A stretch of DNA of 64,000 nt from Rhodococcoides kyotonense (GTDB taxonomy: Bacteria > Actinomycetota > Actinomycetes > Mycobacteriales > Mycobacteriaceae), in contig NZ_FZOW01000001.1 of assembly GCF_900188125.1 (NCBI RefSeq), positions 555,720-619,719 of the forward strand. Direction: 5' to 3'. The notes under the pieces were generated by a model. The model did not search any database, was not told where the DNA came from, and saw nothing but the letters and a program-made list of their open reading frames with translations. Below are positions 9,163 through 19,971 of the stretch, piece by piece (within the stretch, counting starts at the first letter, position 1; each line of letters begins with the position of its first letter). The position numbers were made by a program, and so were the translations under genes.

Positions 9163-10359
9163 GTGACCACGACCGAACGGCAGCACCACACGAGCAGCGC
9201 ACGGAAGTGGCTCATGCTCGCACTCGGCATGCTCGCGCAGACCGCAGGTGCCGTCTTCATCAACGGCGCAGCGTTTCTCATCCCCGCTCTGCACGACGAC
9301 CGTGGACTCACACTGGCAGCAGCAGGCCTGCTCGTCGCCATGCCGACCGTCGGCATCATGCTCACGCTGATCGCATGGGGTGTGCTCGTCGACCGCATCG
9401 GCGAGCGGCTCGTATTGGCAATCGGACTTGCTCTGACTGCAATCGCCAGTGTCGCAGCGTTTTTCAGCACGTCGTTCGTTCTGCTCGGATTGTGCCTGCT
9501 TTTCGGAGGTATGGCGGCAGCAAGCGCCAACAGCGCCAGCGGACGTGTCGTCGTCGGGTGGTTTCCGCCGGCTCGTCGCGGTCTCGCGATGGGTATCCGT
9601 CAGATGTCGGTGCCGCTCGGTGTCGCCATCGCGGCACTGACGATTCCGCCGATCGCGCGTGATCACGGCGTCGCTGCAGCGCTTCTCGTCCCTGCCGCGA
9701 TCTGCGCGCTCGGGGCGCTCCTGTGCCTCGGCGTCGTCGATCCCCCACGGCCCGATCGAGCAGCAGCCGAGCAACAGGGACTGCTGGCCAACCCGTACCG
9801 GGCGAGCAGTCAACTGTGGCGAATCCACTCGACGTCGATTCTGCTGGTCGTCCCGCAATACGTGGTGTGGACCTACGCCCTCGTGTGGCTGATGTCCGAC
9901 CGCGGCTGGTCCGCAGCGTCTGCGGGCATCCTCGTCACGCTGACCCAGATCCTGGGCGCATTGGGGCGGATGGGCGTCGGTGCACTGTCCGACCGAGTCG
10001 GCAGCCGAATGCGGCCACTGCGCTGGGTCGCCGTCTCGACCGCGGTCACCATGGTGGTCCTGGCCGTCACGGACTGGATGGACTCCCCCGTCTCGATCGC
10101 CGTGATGGTCGTCGCGTCCGTCGTGACCGTCGCGCCCAACGGGCTCGCGTTCACCGCCGTCGCCGAGTACTCCGGGCCGTATTGGAGCGGGCGTTCCCTC
10201 GGCGTCCAGAACACCGGCCAGTACATCGCAGCGTCGCTCGTGCCCCCGGCCTTCGGCGCTCTCGCGGCAGTCAGCTTCCCTGTCGCGTTCCTGGTGTCGT
10301 CGATCTTCCCGGCCCTGTCGGTCCCCGTGATCCCCGCGGACCACGAGTCGAAGGACTGA
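9163..10359 (+). CDS. MFS transporter (Rv2994-like)
   Basis: 398-residue major facilitator with about 12 membrane spans in two halves; the loop 2-3 signature is GVLVDRIGERLVLAIG and its second-half echo is GALSDRVGSRMRP. GTG 9163 follows GGAG by 9 bases. The substrate is unknown. A perfect LtbR-like 12-mer just upstream and its place between leuCD and leuB suggest export or import of branched-chain amino acids or a related metabolite; that is inference. The position is conserved with Rv2994 beside Rv2993c. Confidence 0.85.
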   Translation: MTTTERQHHTSSARKWLMLALGMLAQTAGAVFINGAAFLIPALHDDRGLTLAAAGLLVAMPTVGIMLTLIAWGVLVDRIGERLVLAIGLALTAIASVAAFFSTSFVLLGLCLLFGGMAAASANSASGRVVVGWFPPARRGLAMGIRQMSVPLGVAIAALTIPPIARDHGVAAALLVPAAICALGALLCLGVVDPPRPDRAAAEQQGLLANPYRASSQLWRIHSTSILLVVPQYVVWTYALVWLMSDRGWSAASAGILVTLTQILGALGRMGVGALSDRVGSRMRPLRWVAVSTAVTMVVLAVTDWMDSPVSIAVMVVASVVTVAPNGLAFTAVAEYSGPYWSGRSLGVQNTGQYIAASLVPPAFGALAAVSFPVAFLVSSIFPALSVPVIPADHESKD

Positions 10360-10400
10360 CGACCGGGGTTCCCTGTGCCGGAACGAATGTCACACCCGGT

Positions 10401-10870
10401 CACTCAGAGTGAGCGAGGGCCTCATTCGGTCACCCGGCCCACCAACCCGGACAGACCGAAGGCCTCATTCAGTCACTCAGAGTGAGCGAGGGCGACATTC
10501 GGTCACCCGGCCCACCAACCCAGACAGACCGAAGGCCTCATTCAGTCACTCAGAGTGAGCGAGGGCGACATTCGGTCACCCGACCCACCAACCCCAGACA
10601 GACCGAAGGCCTCATTCAGTCACTCAGAGTGAACGAGGGCGACATTCGGTCACCCGACCCACCAACCCGGACAGACCGAAGGCCTCATTCAATCACTCAG
10701 AGTGAGCGAAGGCGACATTCGGTCACCCGACCCACCAACCCCAGACAGACCGAAGGCCTCATTCAGTCACTCAGAGTGAACGAGGGCGACATTCGGTCAC
10801 CCGACCCACCCAACCCGGACAGACCGAAGGCCTCATTCAATCACTTCAAGTGACCGAATGAGGCCTTCGC
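10401..10870. repeat. Tandem array of about six 73-74 bp palindromic units
   Basis: Units begin CACTCAGAGTGA at 10401, 10474, 10547, 10621, 10694, 10768 and a diverged 10842, so the period is 73 or 74. Each unit contains GACCGAA ... TTCGGTC flanking TCACT-CAG-AGTGA, so every unit can fold into an imperfect hairpin of about 50 nt. The array fills the 551-bp gap between the MFS gene and leuB, which run convergently. The one-base length changes break any reading frame. No gene is seen here; a multi-hairpin terminator or a protein-binding or nucleoid site is possible. Confidence 0.93.
10825..10869. terminator. Long hairpin ending the repeat array
   Basis: Perfect arms CGAAGGCCTCATTC (10825-10838) and GAATGAGGCCTTCG (10856-10869), with an inner TCACTT/AAGTGA stem. 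The last repeat unit is thus converted into a near-complete hairpin. A second small hairpin GCTCCG-AAAC-CGGAGC (10869-10884) and a T8 run just after the leuB stop on the minus strand lie between it and leuB. Confidence 0.7.
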
Positions 10871-10910
10871 TCCGAAACCGGAGCTCCGTAAACCAGAGCC
10901 CCAAAAAAAA

Positions 10911-11921
10911 CTACAGCTCCGACGCGATACGTTCGCCGATGGCCGACGTCGACGCCGGAGCCGACCCGCGCGACGCGAGGTCGGCAGCCACCGCAGCTTC
11001 GACGCGCTCGGAGTTCACCGTGTCCCCGAGGTGCGCGAGGAGCAGCGAGACCGACAGGATTGCTGCCGTCGGGTCTGCTTTGCCCTGGCCTGCGATGTCG
11101 GGCGCACTGCCGTGCACGGGCTCGAACATCGACGGGTTGGTGCCCGTCGCATCGATGTTTCCGCTGGCAGCGAGACCGATTCCACCGCTGACCGCGGCGG
11201 ACAGGTCGGTCACGATGTCACCGAACAGGTTGTCGGTGACGATGACGTCGAATCGACCGGGGTCGGTGACGAGGTGGATCATCGCTGCGTCGATGTGCTG
11301 GTACGCCACCTCGACGTCGGGAAATTCCTTCGATACTTCCTCGACCGTGCGAGCCCACAGGCTTCCGGCGAAGGTGAGCACGTTGGTCTTGTGCAGCAAT
11401 GTGAGGTGCTTCCGACGCCCGAGCGCGCGGGCGAACCCGTCACGCACGACGCGTTCGACGCCGTAGCGGGTGTTGACGCTGACCTCGGTTGCCACCTCGT
11501 GCGGCGTGCCGACGCGCAGCGCACCGCCGTTGCCCGTGTACGGGCCTTCGGTGCCCTCGCGAACCACGACGACGTCGATGTCCTTGTTGCCGTCGAGCGG
11601 ACCGACGACCCCTGGGTACAGCTTGGCCGGACGCAGGTTGATGTGGTGGTCCAGCTCGAACCGTGCACGCAGCAGCAGTCCACGCTCGAGCACGCCGCTC
11701 GGAACCGACGGGTCTCCGATGGCACCCAGCAGGATTGCGTCGTGGCCACGGATCTCGTCGAGGACGGAGTCCGGGAGAAGCTCGCCGGTCGCGTTGTAAC
11801 GTCGGGCACCGAGGTCGTACTCGGTCTTCTCGACTCCAGGGACGACGACGTCGAGCACCTTCAGTGCCTGGTCGACGACCTCGGGGCCGATTCCATCTCC
11901 AGCGATGACGGCGAGCTTCAT
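10911..11921 (-). CDS. leuB: 3-isopropylmalate dehydrogenase (LeuB)
   Basis: 336 residues, the usual actinobacterial length. An NAD-dependent decarboxylating dehydrogenase that turns 3-isopropylmalate into 2-oxoisocaproate. The product begins [20 protein letters not shown]; the metal and substrate motif [12 protein letters not shown] and [19 protein letters not shown] are intact. The ATG has a GAGGAG site 5 bases upstream. It lies 37 bp after serA on the same strand and probably shares its transcript. Confidence 0.97.
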   Translation of the reverse strand: MKLAVIAGDGIGPEVVDQALKVLDVVVPGVEKTEYDLGARRYNATGELLPDSVLDEIRGHDAILLGAIGDPSVPSGVLERGLLLRARFELDHHINLRPAKLYPGVVGPLDGNKDIDVVVVREGTEGPYTGNGGALRVGTPHEVATEVSVNTRYGVERVVRDGFARALGRRKHLTLLHKTNVLTFAGSLWARTVEEVSKEFPDVEVAYQHIDAAMIHLVTDPGRFDVIVTDNLFGDIVTDLSAAVSGGIGLAASGNIDATGTNPSMFEPVHGSAPDIAGQGKADPTAAILSVSLLLAHLGDTVNSERVEAAVAADLASRGSAPASTSAIGERIASEL

Positions 11922-11958
11922 TGACTCCTCGTTCTGTTCGAGCGGTCTGGTACGGATA

Positions 11959-13554
11959 TCAGGACAGATCCACGAGTTCGATGGTCGACGCACCGACCGC
12001 CGTGGCGATGCCGGCGCTGACCTCGGCCGGAACGTCCTTGTTCACGCGGAGCAGGATCGTCGCGCCGTCGCCCTCGGAGTCCTGGCTGAGTGCTGCTGCC
12101 TGGATGTCGATTCCGGCGTCGCCGAGCAGCGTGCCGATGCGTCCGAGGCTGCCGGGCTGATCGCCGTAGTTGACGATGAGGTTCTTGCCCTCGGCGCGCA
12201 GATCGAAGTTGCGTCCGTTGATGTTGACGATCTTCTCGACCCGCTTGGTGCCGGTCAGGGTGCCCGCGACGTTGAGCACGGATCCGTCGCCGTAGACGGC
12301 GCGGATGTCGACGACGCTGCGGTGGTTCTCGCTCTCCGGCGCGGTGGTCACCTCGGCGGTGACGCCACGCTCCTCGGCGAGCGACGGGGCGTTGACGAAC
12401 GTGACCGCATCCTCGATGACGGCGGAGAACAGTCCACGCAGTGCAGACAGCTTGAGGATCTCGACGTCCTCGGCTGCGAGCTCACCGCGCACGTCGACCG
12501 ACAGCGATGCCGGAAGCTCGTCGGACAGCGCGCCGAGCAGGACACCCTGCTTGCGGACGATGTCGAGCCACGGCGAGACCTCCTCGCCGACTGCGCCACC
12601 CTTGACGTTCACCGCGTCGGGGACGAATTCGCCTGCGAGAGCGAGCAATACGGACTTGGCGACGTCGGTGCCCGCGCGGTCCTGAGCTTCGGTGGTCGAC
12701 GCGCCGAGGTGCGGGGTGACGACGACCTGAGGCAGTTCGAACAGCGGGCTGTCGGTGCAAGGCTCGGACGCGTACACGTCGATGCCTGCGGCGAAGACGT
12801 GACCGCTGGTGATGGCGTCGGCGAGCGCCTGCTCGTCGACGAGTCCACCGCGGGCAGCGTTGACGACGATGACACCGGGCTTGGTCTTGGCGAGTGCTTC
12901 CTTGCCGATGATGCCCTTGGTCTCGGGCGTCTTCGGGAGGTGGACCGAGAACATGTCCGCGCGAGTCAGCAGTTCGTCGAGGCTGACGAGTTCGATGCCG
13001 AGCTGCGCGGCGCGCGCTGCGGACACGTAGGGGTCGTACGCGATGACGTGCGTCTCGAATGCTGCGAGGCGTGCTGCGAACAGCTGGCCGATGCGGCCGA
13101 GGCCGACGACGCCGACGGTCTTGCCGAAGATCTCGACGCCGTTGAACTTGCTGCGCTTCCACTCGTGGTCGCGCAGGGTCTTGTCGGCGGCGGGGATCTG
13201 GCGAGCGGCCGAGAGCAGCAGTGTCACAGCGTGCTCGGCGGCCGTGTGGATGTTGGATGTCGGCGCGTTGACGACGAGAACGCCGCGCTCGGTGGCTGCG
13301 GGAACGTCGACGTTGTCGAGGCCGACGCCTGCGCGCGCGACGATCTTCAGCTTGGTGCCTGCAGCGAGTACCTCGGCGTCGACCGTCGTCGCGGAGCGCA
13401 CGAGGATCGCGTCGGCCTCGGGGACCGCGGCCAGCAGGGCGGGGCGATCCGGGCCGTCGACCCAACGAACCTCGACGCCGTCACCGAGGGCCTCGACGGT
13501 GGACTGCGCAAGTTTGTCGGCGATCAGAACGACAGGACGGCCTGGCTGGCTCAC
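11959..13554 (-). CDS. serA: D-3-phosphoglycerate dehydrogenase (SerA, long form)
   Basis: 531-residue type I PGDH, first step of phosphorylated serine synthesis. Order: substrate domain and NAD Rossmann domain ([11 protein letters not shown]), catalytic [12 protein letters not shown] histidine region, then the extra allosteric substrate-binding domain (about 320-450) and C-terminal ACT domain (about 455-531) typical of mycobacterial SerA1, implying serine feedback. The GTG start follows GGGAG. It is transcribed with leuB downstream; serB, the last step of the pathway, is at the other end of the window. Confidence 0.97.
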   Translation of the reverse strand: MSQPGRPVVLIADKLAQSTVEALGDGVEVRWVDGPDRPALLAAVPEADAILVRSATTVDAEVLAAGTKLKIVARAGVGLDNVDVPAATERGVLVVNAPTSNIHTAAEHAVTLLLSAARQIPAADKTLRDHEWKRSKFNGVEIFGKTVGVVGLGRIGQLFAARLAAFETHVIAYDPYVSAARAAQLGIELVSLDELLTRADMFSVHLPKTPETKGIIGKEALAKTKPGVIVVNAARGGLVDEQALADAITSGHVFAAGIDVYASEPCTDSPLFELPQVVVTPHLGASTTEAQDRAGTDVAKSVLLALAGEFVPDAVNVKGGAVGEEVSPWLDIVRKQGVLLGALSDELPASLSVDVRGELAAEDVEILKLSALRGLFSAVIEDAVTFVNAPSLAEERGVTAEVTTAPESENHRSVVDIRAVYGDGSVLNVAGTLTGTKRVEKIVNINGRNFDLRAEGKNLIVNYGDQPGSLGRIGTLLGDAGIDIQAAALSQDSEGDGATILLRVNKDVPAEVSAGIATAVGASTIELVDLS

Positions 13555-13654
13555 GTGAAGAACTCCCTATATCGGTCGAGGTGACAAGTGCGGTCGTGCG
13601 GAAACAGTTTAGATGCCGAGGTGAAGCTGTTGGGGTTCACCCTCACAGCACGAG

Positions 13655-13682
13655 CGAAGGGCACCCTCGCGGATGCCCTTCG
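13655..13682. terminator. Hairpin between ilvC and serA
   Basis: Arms CGAAGGGCA and TGCCCTTCG with a 10-base loop, in the 144-bp gap after the ilvC stop. No U-tract follows in the minus direction, so it may be a weak terminator or processing site between ilvBNC and serA-leuB. Confidence 0.5.
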
Positions 13683-13698
13683 TTCGTCTACTGCAGGA

Positions 13699-14715
<1,017 letters not shown>

Positions 14716-14762
14716 TTATTACCTTTCCTCTTGGGTTTTACGCTGTGCGGTCACGTGTCGCG

Positions 14763-15266
14763 CTAGCGCGACGCCGTGATCGATTTCGGTCCACGTCCGA
14801 CGGCAACGACTCCCGACTGAACTATTTCTCGAATTCCATAGGGGTCCAACATCTTCAGCAACGCATCGAGCTTCGAGCGGGTGCCCGTCGCCTCGACCGT
14901 CACAGCTTCGGGTGACACGTCGATCACCTTGGCGCGGAACAGGTTCACGGTCTCGATGACCTCGCTGCGCACACTCGCGTCGGCACGCACCTTGATGAGC
15001 ACCAACTCTCGCGCCACCGACGTCTCGTCGTCCTGCTCGACGATCTTGATGACGTTGATGAGCTTGTTCAGCTGCTTGGTCACCTGTTCGAGCGGGAACT
15101 CGTCGACGGTCACGACGATGGTCATGCGCGAGATCTCGGGAATCTCGGTGCCGCCCACCGCAAGTGACGAGATGTTGAAGCCGCGACGCGAGAACAGAGC
15201 GGCGACGCGAGCCAGGACGCCTGGCTTGTCCTCGACGAGGACGCTGAGGGTATGGCTCGTGCTCAC
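14763..15266 (-). CDS. ilvN: Acetolactate synthase regulatory subunit
   Basis: 167-residue ACT-domain subunit that confers valine feedback on IlvB. The N-terminal ACT ([30 protein letters not shown]) is followed by the C-terminal small-subunit domain. The GTG start overlaps the ilvB stop by four bases (GTGA), giving translational coupling and 1:1 output. Length is standard for actinobacteria. Confidence 0.97.
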   Translation of the reverse strand: MSTSHTLSVLVEDKPGVLARVAALFSRRGFNISSLAVGGTEIPEISRMTIVVTVDEFPLEQVTKQLNKLINVIKIVEQDDETSVARELVLIKVRADASVRSEVIETVNLFRAKVIDVSPEAVTVEATGTRSKLDALLKMLDPYGIREIVQSGVVAVGRGPKSITASR

Positions 15267-17230
15267 TTCTCGATACCTTTCTCGTCGCTGCCGGACGCAG
15301 CTTCGCCGTGTGCCTGTTCGCGCGCCATCGCTTCGTGGATGACGGCCGGCTCGGACACCGACGCCTCGTCCTCATCGAACAGCGGACGGATGCCCCGGGC
15401 AGCCATGATCTCGTCGTTGCCGGTGCCTGCCGCGACCATCGGCCACACCTGCGCGTCGGCGCCGACGATGAAGTCGATGACGACGGGACGGTCGGTGATG
15501 GCGCGAGCCTGGGCGATGACGTCGTCGACGTCTTCTTCACGCTCGCACCGGATTCCGACGCATCCGAGCGCTTCCGCCAACTTGACGAAGTCCGGAATGC
15601 GCTGCGTGCCATGGGTTCCGAGGTTGGTGTTGGAGTACCGCTCCTCGTAGAACAACGTCTGCCACTGGCGGACCATACCGAGGTTGCCGTTGTTGATCAG
15701 CGCGACCTTGATCGGGATGCCTTCGACGGCACAGGTGGCGAGTTCCTGATTGGTCATCTGGAAGCAACCGTCGCCGTCGATGGCCCACACCTCGGTGTCG
15801 GGCATGCCCATCTTGGCGCCCATTGCGGCGGGCACCGCGTAGCCCATCGTGCCGAGGCCACCCGAGTTGAGCCACGTGCGCGGCTTCTCGTAGTCGATGA
15901 ACTGCGCCGCCCACATCTGATGCTGGCCGACGCCCGCGCAGTACACGGCATCCGGGCCCGCGGCCTTGCCGACCGCGGAGATGACGTACTCCGGAGACAG
16001 GCTGCCGTCGCTCGGACGGTCGTAGCTGAGCGGGTAGGTCCCCCGGATGCCGTCGAGGTAGGTCCACCACTCGGCGAGATCCAGCGTCGTGCCAGTGGCC
16101 CGGTCCGCACGGATCGCCTCGATGAGTTCGGTGATGACCTCTTTGCAGTCGCCCACGATCGGGACGTCGGCGTAGCGGTTCTTACCGATCTCTGCCGGGT
16201 CGATGTCGGCGTGGATGACCTTCGCACCGGGCGCGAACGACGAGAGCTGACCGGTGACACGGTCGTCGAAGCGCGCGCCGAGCGTGATCAGCAGATCGCT
16301 CTTCTGCAGCGCCGCGACTGCAGCGACGGTGCCGTGCATGCCGGGCATGCCGCAGTTGAGCTGATGACTGTCGGGGAACGCGCCTCGCGCCATGAGCGTG
16401 GTGACGACCGGAATTCCGGTCAGCTCGGCGAGTTCGAGCAACTCGGCCGATGCGTTCGCCTTGATGACACCGCCACCGACGTAGAGCACGGGCTTCTTCG
16501 CGTCCGCGATGTATCGGGCGGCCTCACGGACCTGCTTGCCGTGCGGCTTGGTCACCGGACGGTATCCGGGCAGGCGCATCTCCGGCGGCCACGAGAACGT
16601 GGTCTGCGCCTGCAGGATGTCCTTCGGGATGTCGACGAGAACGGCACCGGGACGGCCCGACGCGGCGATGTAGAACGCCTCGGCGATGATGCGCGGGATG
16701 TCGACGCCGTCGGTGATCAGGAAGTTGTGCTTGGTCACCGGCATCGTGATGCCGGAGATGTCGGCTTCCTGGAAACCGTCGGTGCCGATGAGGCTGCGGG
16801 CGACCTGTCCCGTGATCGCGACGATGGGAACCGAATCCATCTGCGCATCGGCGAGCGGCGTGACGAGGTTGGTCGCGCCGGGACCCGACGTCGCCATGCA
16901 CACTCCGACGCGGCCGGTCGCCTGGGCATAGCCTGTTGCGGCGTGGCCTGCGCCTTGTTCGTGCCGGACGAGGACGTGCCGAACCTTCTTCGAGTCGAAG
17001 AGCGGATCGTAGACGGGGAGGACGGCGCCGCCGGGAATGCCGAATACCGTATCGACGTCGAGTTCTTCGAGAGAGCGTACGACGGACTGTGCGCCGGTCA
17101 CCTTTTCAGGTGCGACCTGACGGCGAGTTCCGTCGACTGTGCCTACCGTCGGCGTCTCATGCGACGACGAGCTGCTGACTGCCCCCGACTTACGTGTCGT
17201 GGGCCCTGGGCGTGCGGTTGGTGCGCTCAC
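15263..17230 (-). CDS. ilvB: Acetolactate synthase catalytic subunit
   Basis: 655-residue ThDP- and FAD-dependent enzyme, first common step of valine, leucine and isoleucine synthesis. The catalytic glutamate is in [11 protein letters not shown] (Glu91) and the ThDP/Mg motif runs from [11 protein letters not shown] to INNGNLG. I chose GTG 17230 because GAGGAAG lies 7 bases upstream; an in-frame start at 17275 would lengthen a low-complexity Ser/Thr/Pro N-terminus and sits on the attenuator's trailing sequence. The mRNA carries a leader peptide and terminator, so expression is attenuated by charged branched-chain tRNAs. Confidence 0.97.
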   Translation of the reverse strand: MSAPTARPGPTTRKSGAVSSSSSHETPTVGTVDGTRRQVAPEKVTGAQSVVRSLEELDVDTVFGIPGGAVLPVYDPLFDSKKVRHVLVRHEQGAGHAATGYAQATGRVGVCMATSGPGATNLVTPLADAQMDSVPIVAITGQVARSLIGTDGFQEADISGITMPVTKHNFLITDGVDIPRIIAEAFYIAASGRPGAVLVDIPKDILQAQTTFSWPPEMRLPGYRPVTKPHGKQVREAARYIADAKKPVLYVGGGVIKANASAELLELAELTGIPVVTTLMARGAFPDSHQLNCGMPGMHGTVAAVAALQKSDLLITLGARFDDRVTGQLSSFAPGAKVIHADIDPAEIGKNRYADVPIVGDCKEVITELIEAIRADRATGTTLDLAEWWTYLDGIRGTYPLSYDRPSDGSLSPEYVISAVGKAAGPDAVYCAGVGQHQMWAAQFIDYEKPRTWLNSGGLGTMGYAVPAAMGAKMGMPDTEVWAIDGDGCFQMTNQELATCAVEGIPIKVALINNGNLGMVRQWQTLFYEERYSNTNLGTHGTQRIPDFVKLAEALGCVGIRCEREEDVDDVIAQARAITDRPVVIDFIVGADAQVWPMVAAGTGNDEIMAARGIRPLFDEDEASVSEPAVIHEAMAREQAHGEAASGSDEKGIEK

Positions 17231-17276
17231 TGCTGCTTCCTCAGGGTTTTCGGTTTCTGGGCGATCTCTGGGCAAG

Positions 17277-17309
17277 AAAAAACCCCCGTCAGCCGAGGCT
17301 GTACGAGGG
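17277..17309 (-). terminator. Attenuator terminator in the ilvB leader
   Basis: On the minus strand CGTACAGC-CTCG-GCTGACG plus outer CCC/GGG pairs form a GC-rich hairpin followed immediately by TTTTTT (17282-17277). It lies 32 bases after the leader peptide stop and 47 bases before the ilvB start, the classic layout of a transcription attenuator. Confidence 0.88.
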
Positions 17310-17341
17310 TGGCGCGTCGATGCGAGTTGGAATGAACCGGC

Positions 17342-17389
17342 TCAGGCGACGACGCGCCGGCCGATTACGAGTATCTGATTCCGCTTCAC
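17342..17389 (-). CDS. ilvB leader peptide (MKRNQILVIGRRVVA)
   Basis: 15-codon ORF starting GTG at 17389 and ending TGA. Its regulatory run is Ile-Leu-Val-Ile (ATA-CTC-GTA-ATC), then Val-Val; ATA and GTA are rare codons in this high-GC genome. The GTG is 7 bases after a TACCGT -10 box, so the leader mRNA is probably leaderless. Slow translation when Ile, Leu or Val tRNAs are uncharged would favour antitermination of the downstream hairpin and raise ilvBNC expression. The function is inferred from layout and codon content. Confidence 0.85.
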   Translation of the reverse strand: MKRNQILVIGRRVVA

Positions 17390-17396
17390 GCGCTCG

Positions 17397-17426
17397 ACGG
17401 TAGGCGCGCGCATAGGGAACAGTCAA
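17397..17426 (-). promoter_or_regulatory. ilvBNC promoter
   Basis: -35 TTGACT (17426-17421), an 18-bp spacer, -10 TACCGT (17402-17397), then 7 bases to the leader GTG. A near-consensus primary sigma promoter whose start point falls on the leader start codon. Confidence 0.78.
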
Positions 17427-17442
17427 ACTCGTCACGACGCAA

Positions 17443-17454
17443 TCCCATTATGTG
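17443..17454 (-). promoter_or_regulatory. LtbR-like site upstream of ilvB
   Basis: CACATAATGGGA on the minus strand, one mismatch from the recalled LtbR motif, about 17 bp upstream of the ilvB -35 box and just before the divergent PH-domain gene. It could let the IclR regulator influence either gene. Confidence 0.4.
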
Positions 17455-17486
17455 AGATCGCGCAGTTGCAATGCGAAGATGAAGGG

Positions 17487-18002
17487 GTGTCGTCTTCGCA
17501 GCAGTCCGAACCACCGGACACATCATCCCACACGCCCGATCCCTCCCCGCAGGTCATCCGCCTACCGCGCCTCGCGCTGGTCGGCGTGGCCTTGCTCTTG
17601 TTCGGAGTGTTGTTCCCCGCATTGAGCTGGCCTGCCGCTTTCGGTTGGCTTTTCGCCGTACCCATCGTAGTTGCCGTGTGGGTGATTCGGGTCAGGACTG
17701 TCGTGACGATCGACGGAATCGAGATTCGTCGGTTCATCGGTTCCGAGTCCATCTCGTGGGAAGACGTTCGTGGAATTCATTTTCCCGACCGCCGCTGGGC
17801 TCGCGCCGTACTGACCGACAAGTCCGAGAAATCACTTCCACTCGTGCGCTTCGACCGGCTCCCGCACTTGGCAGCGGCGAGCGGCGGTCGAATCACGGAT
17901 CCTTATGCCGCGGCCGCAGCCGATGCAGAGAGAGACGCGCAGAACACCGAGCCGGAAACGACTTCGGGCGACGACGACGGACCGGAAAACGCGAACTCGT
18001 AA
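17487..18002 (+). CDS. PH-domain membrane protein, CFP-6-like
   Basis: About 171 residues. Two hydrophobic spans (LALVGVALLLFGVLFPAL and FGWLFAVPIVVAVWVI) precede a bacterial PH-like domain (about 75-130, including VTIDGIEIRRFIGSESISWE) and an acidic, disordered tail. Position between ilvB and doxX matches Rv3004, the low-molecular-weight antigen CFP-6. Function unknown; such proteins are thought to act at the membrane. The start is uncertain: GTG 17487 or TTG 17466. Divergent from ilvB. Confidence 0.82.
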   Translation: MSSSQQSEPPDTSSHTPDPSPQVIRLPRLALVGVALLLFGVLFPALSWPAAFGWLFAVPIVVAVWVIRVRTVVTIDGIEIRRFIGSESISWEDVRGIHFPDRRWARAVLTDKSEKSLPLVRFDRLPHLAAASGGRITDPYAAAAADAERDAQNTEPETTSGDDDGPENANS

Positions 18003-18074
18003 TACGGGAGTAACCTTGCCCGAGCGCTCAATCCGCTGAAACACATTCGCTCCACATATTGAGGAATCGAAGCC

Positions 18075-19916
18075 ATGCCGCCGCTACGGTCACGAGTCAC
18101 CACTGTCGGACGCAACGCCGCGGGCGCACGCTCGCTCTGGCGCGCCACCGGAATGACGGATTCCGATTTCGGTAAACCCATCGTGGCCATTGCGAACTCC
18201 TACACCCAATTCGTCCCGGGTCACGTGCATCTGAAGAATGTCGGCGAGATCGTGGCCGACGCGGTACGTGCTGCCGGAGGTGTACCGCGTGAATTCCACA
18301 CGATTGCCGTCGACGACGGAATCGCGATGGGCCACGGCGGGATGCTCTATTCCCTCCCGAGCCGCGAAATCATTGCCGACTCGGTCGAATACATGGCCAA
18401 CGCGCATACCGCCGACGCGCTCGTGTGCATCTCGAACTGCGACAAGATCACGCCTGGAATGCTCAATGCCGCAATGCGCCTGAACATCCCGGCCGTCTTC
18501 GTCTCGGGCGGGCCGATGGAGGCAGGCAAGGCCGTCGTCGTCGGCGGTGTCGCGCAGGCACCGACCGACCTCATCACCGCGATCTCGGCGAGCGCCAACG
18601 ACGCCGTGTCCGAGGAAGGCCTCGACGAGGTCGAGCGCAGCGCATGCCCGACGTGTGGATCGTGCTCGGGCATGTTCACCGCCAACTCGATGAACTGCCT
18701 CACCGAGGCACTCGGTCTTGCACTGCCCGGCAACGGATCGACTCTCGCGACCCACAAGGCTCGCTACGCGCTGTTCGAGCGCGCAGGCACCACGATCGTC
18801 GAAGCCGCGCTCAAGTACTACCGCGACGAGGACGATTCGGTTCTTCCGCGCAACATCGCCACTCCCGCGGCATTCCGCAATGCGATGGCACTCGACGTCG
18901 CCATGGGCGGGTCGACCAACACCGTGCTGCACACCCTCGCTGCAGCGCAGGAAGGTGAGGTCGACTTCGACCTCGAGACCATCGACGCCATCAGCCGCAA
19001 GGTCCCGTGCCTGTCGAAGGTGTCGCCGAACTCCGACTACCACATGGAGGACGTGCACCGCGCGGGCGGAATCCCGGCACTGCTCGGTGAACTGCGTCGC
19101 GCGAACCTGCTCGAGACCGACGTCTCGACGGTGCACACCAAGAGTTTCGACGACTGGCTCGACACGTGGGACATTCGCTCCGGCACGGCGTCGGACGAGG
19201 CTCTCGAGCTGTTCCACGCCGCGCCCGGCGGTGTGCGCACCACCGAGCCGTTCTCGACGGACAACCGGTGGTCCTCGCTCGACACCGACGCTGCAGGCGG
19301 GTGCATCCGCGACAAGGAGCATGCCTACACCGTCGAAGGCGGTCTGGTCGTGCTGCGCGGCAACATCGCCCTCGACGGCGCGATCCTGAAGACCGCGGGC
19401 ATCGACGAGGAACTGTTCTCGTTCCAGGGCCCGGCGCTGGTTGTCGAGTCTCAGGAAGAGGCCGTCTCGGCGATCCTGCAGAAGAAGATTAAGGCAGGCG
19501 ACGTGCTCGTCGTGCGCTACGAAGGGCCCAAGGGCGGACCCGGTATGCAGGAGATGCTGCACCCGACCGCGTTCCTCAAGGGCGCAGGCCTCGGCAAGGT
19601 CTGTGCGCTGATCACCGACGGACGGTTCTCCGGTGGCACGTCGGGGCTCTCGATCGGCCACATCTCCCCCGAGGCAGCTGCAGGCGGCGTCATCGGACTC
19701 GTCGAGAACGGCGATCAGGTGCGTATCGATGTCGCCTCGAGGACACTCGAGATCCTCGTCGACGACGACGTCCTCGCCACTCGCCGGGCCAAGATGGATG
19801 CGTCGGAGCGTCCGTGGCAGCCGGTCGACCGGCAGCGCACGGTCACCACTGCTCTGCGTGCGTACGCGGCTCTCGCGACGTCGGCCGACAAGGGCGCAGT
19901 GCGGTACGTTCCCTAG
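18075..19916 (+). CDS. ilvD: Dihydroxy-acid dehydratase
   Basis: 613-residue Fe-S dehydratase, third common step of valine and isoleucine synthesis. Cluster-region cysteines are in SNCDKITPG and [29 protein letters not shown] and [15 protein letters not shown] are typical. ATG 18075 has GAGGAA about 8 bases upstream. A weak LtbR-like sequence (CACATATTGAGG, two mismatches) overlaps the ribosome site and may be chance. It is followed one base later by a 24-bp-arm hairpin. Confidence 0.97.
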   Translation: MPPLRSRVTTVGRNAAGARSLWRATGMTDSDFGKPIVAIANSYTQFVPGHVHLKNVGEIVADAVRAAGGVPREFHTIAVDDGIAMGHGGMLYSLPSREIIADSVEYMANAHTADALVCISNCDKITPGMLNAAMRLNIPAVFVSGGPMEAGKAVVVGGVAQAPTDLITAISASANDAVSEEGLDEVERSACPTCGSCSGMFTANSMNCLTEALGLALPGNGSTLATHKARYALFERAGTTIVEAALKYYRDEDDSVLPRNIATPAAFRNAMALDVAMGGSTNTVLHTLAAAQEGEVDFDLETIDAISRKVPCLSKVSPNSDYHMEDVHRAGGIPALLGELRRANLLETDVSTVHTKSFDDWLDTWDIRSGTASDEALELFHAAPGGVRTTEPFSTDNRWSSLDTDAAGGCIRDKEHAYTVEGGLVVLRGNIALDGAILKTAGIDEELFSFQGPALVVESQEEAVSAILQKKIKAGDVLVVRYEGPKGGPGMQEMLHPTAFLKGAGLGKVCALITDGRFSGGTSGLSIGHISPEAAAGGVIGLVENGDQVRIDVASRTLEILVDDDVLATRRAKMDASERPWQPVDRQRTVTTALRAYAALATSADKGAVRYVP

Positions 19917-19966
19917 CCGTCGTGAGTGAAAATGTATAGCCCGCTATACATTTTCACTCACGACGG
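19917..19966. terminator. Perfect 24-bp-arm hairpin between convergent ilvD and doxX
   Basis: Arms CCGTCGTGAGTGAAAATGTATAGC-type (24 bases, 19917-19940 and 19943-19966) around a CC dinucleotide. The AAAAT/ATTTT segments give short U-rich stretches on both strands. It is one of three related hairpins in the window (others at 29391 and 40467), so it looks like a dispersed intergenic element serving as a bidirectional terminator. Confidence 0.85.
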
Positions 19967-19971
19967 GCGGG

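Noticed and set aside
10482..10853. 123-codon open frame through the repeat array
   Set aside because: It is the translation of near-identical repeat units with one-base length changes; no ribosome site or homology, and the sequence is better explained as non-coding.
10401..10870. CRISPR array
   Set aside because: Units are 73-74 bp with no unique spacers and no cas genes; they are tandem palindromic repeats.
11905..13584. 559-codon plus-strand frame
   Set aside because: Antisense of serA; Asp/Val-rich composition typical of reading high-GC genes backwards.
17231..17275. Longer N-terminus for IlvB
   Set aside because: GTG 17230 has GAGGAAG at ideal spacing, and the extra codons would place the start next to the attenuator U-tract.
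15308..17335. 675-codon plus-strand frame
   Set aside because: Exact antisense of ilvB with no start signal or recognisable domain.
18053..18064. LtbR-like site before ilvD
   Set aside because: CACATATTGAGG has two mismatches and overlaps the ribosome binding site, so chance is likely.
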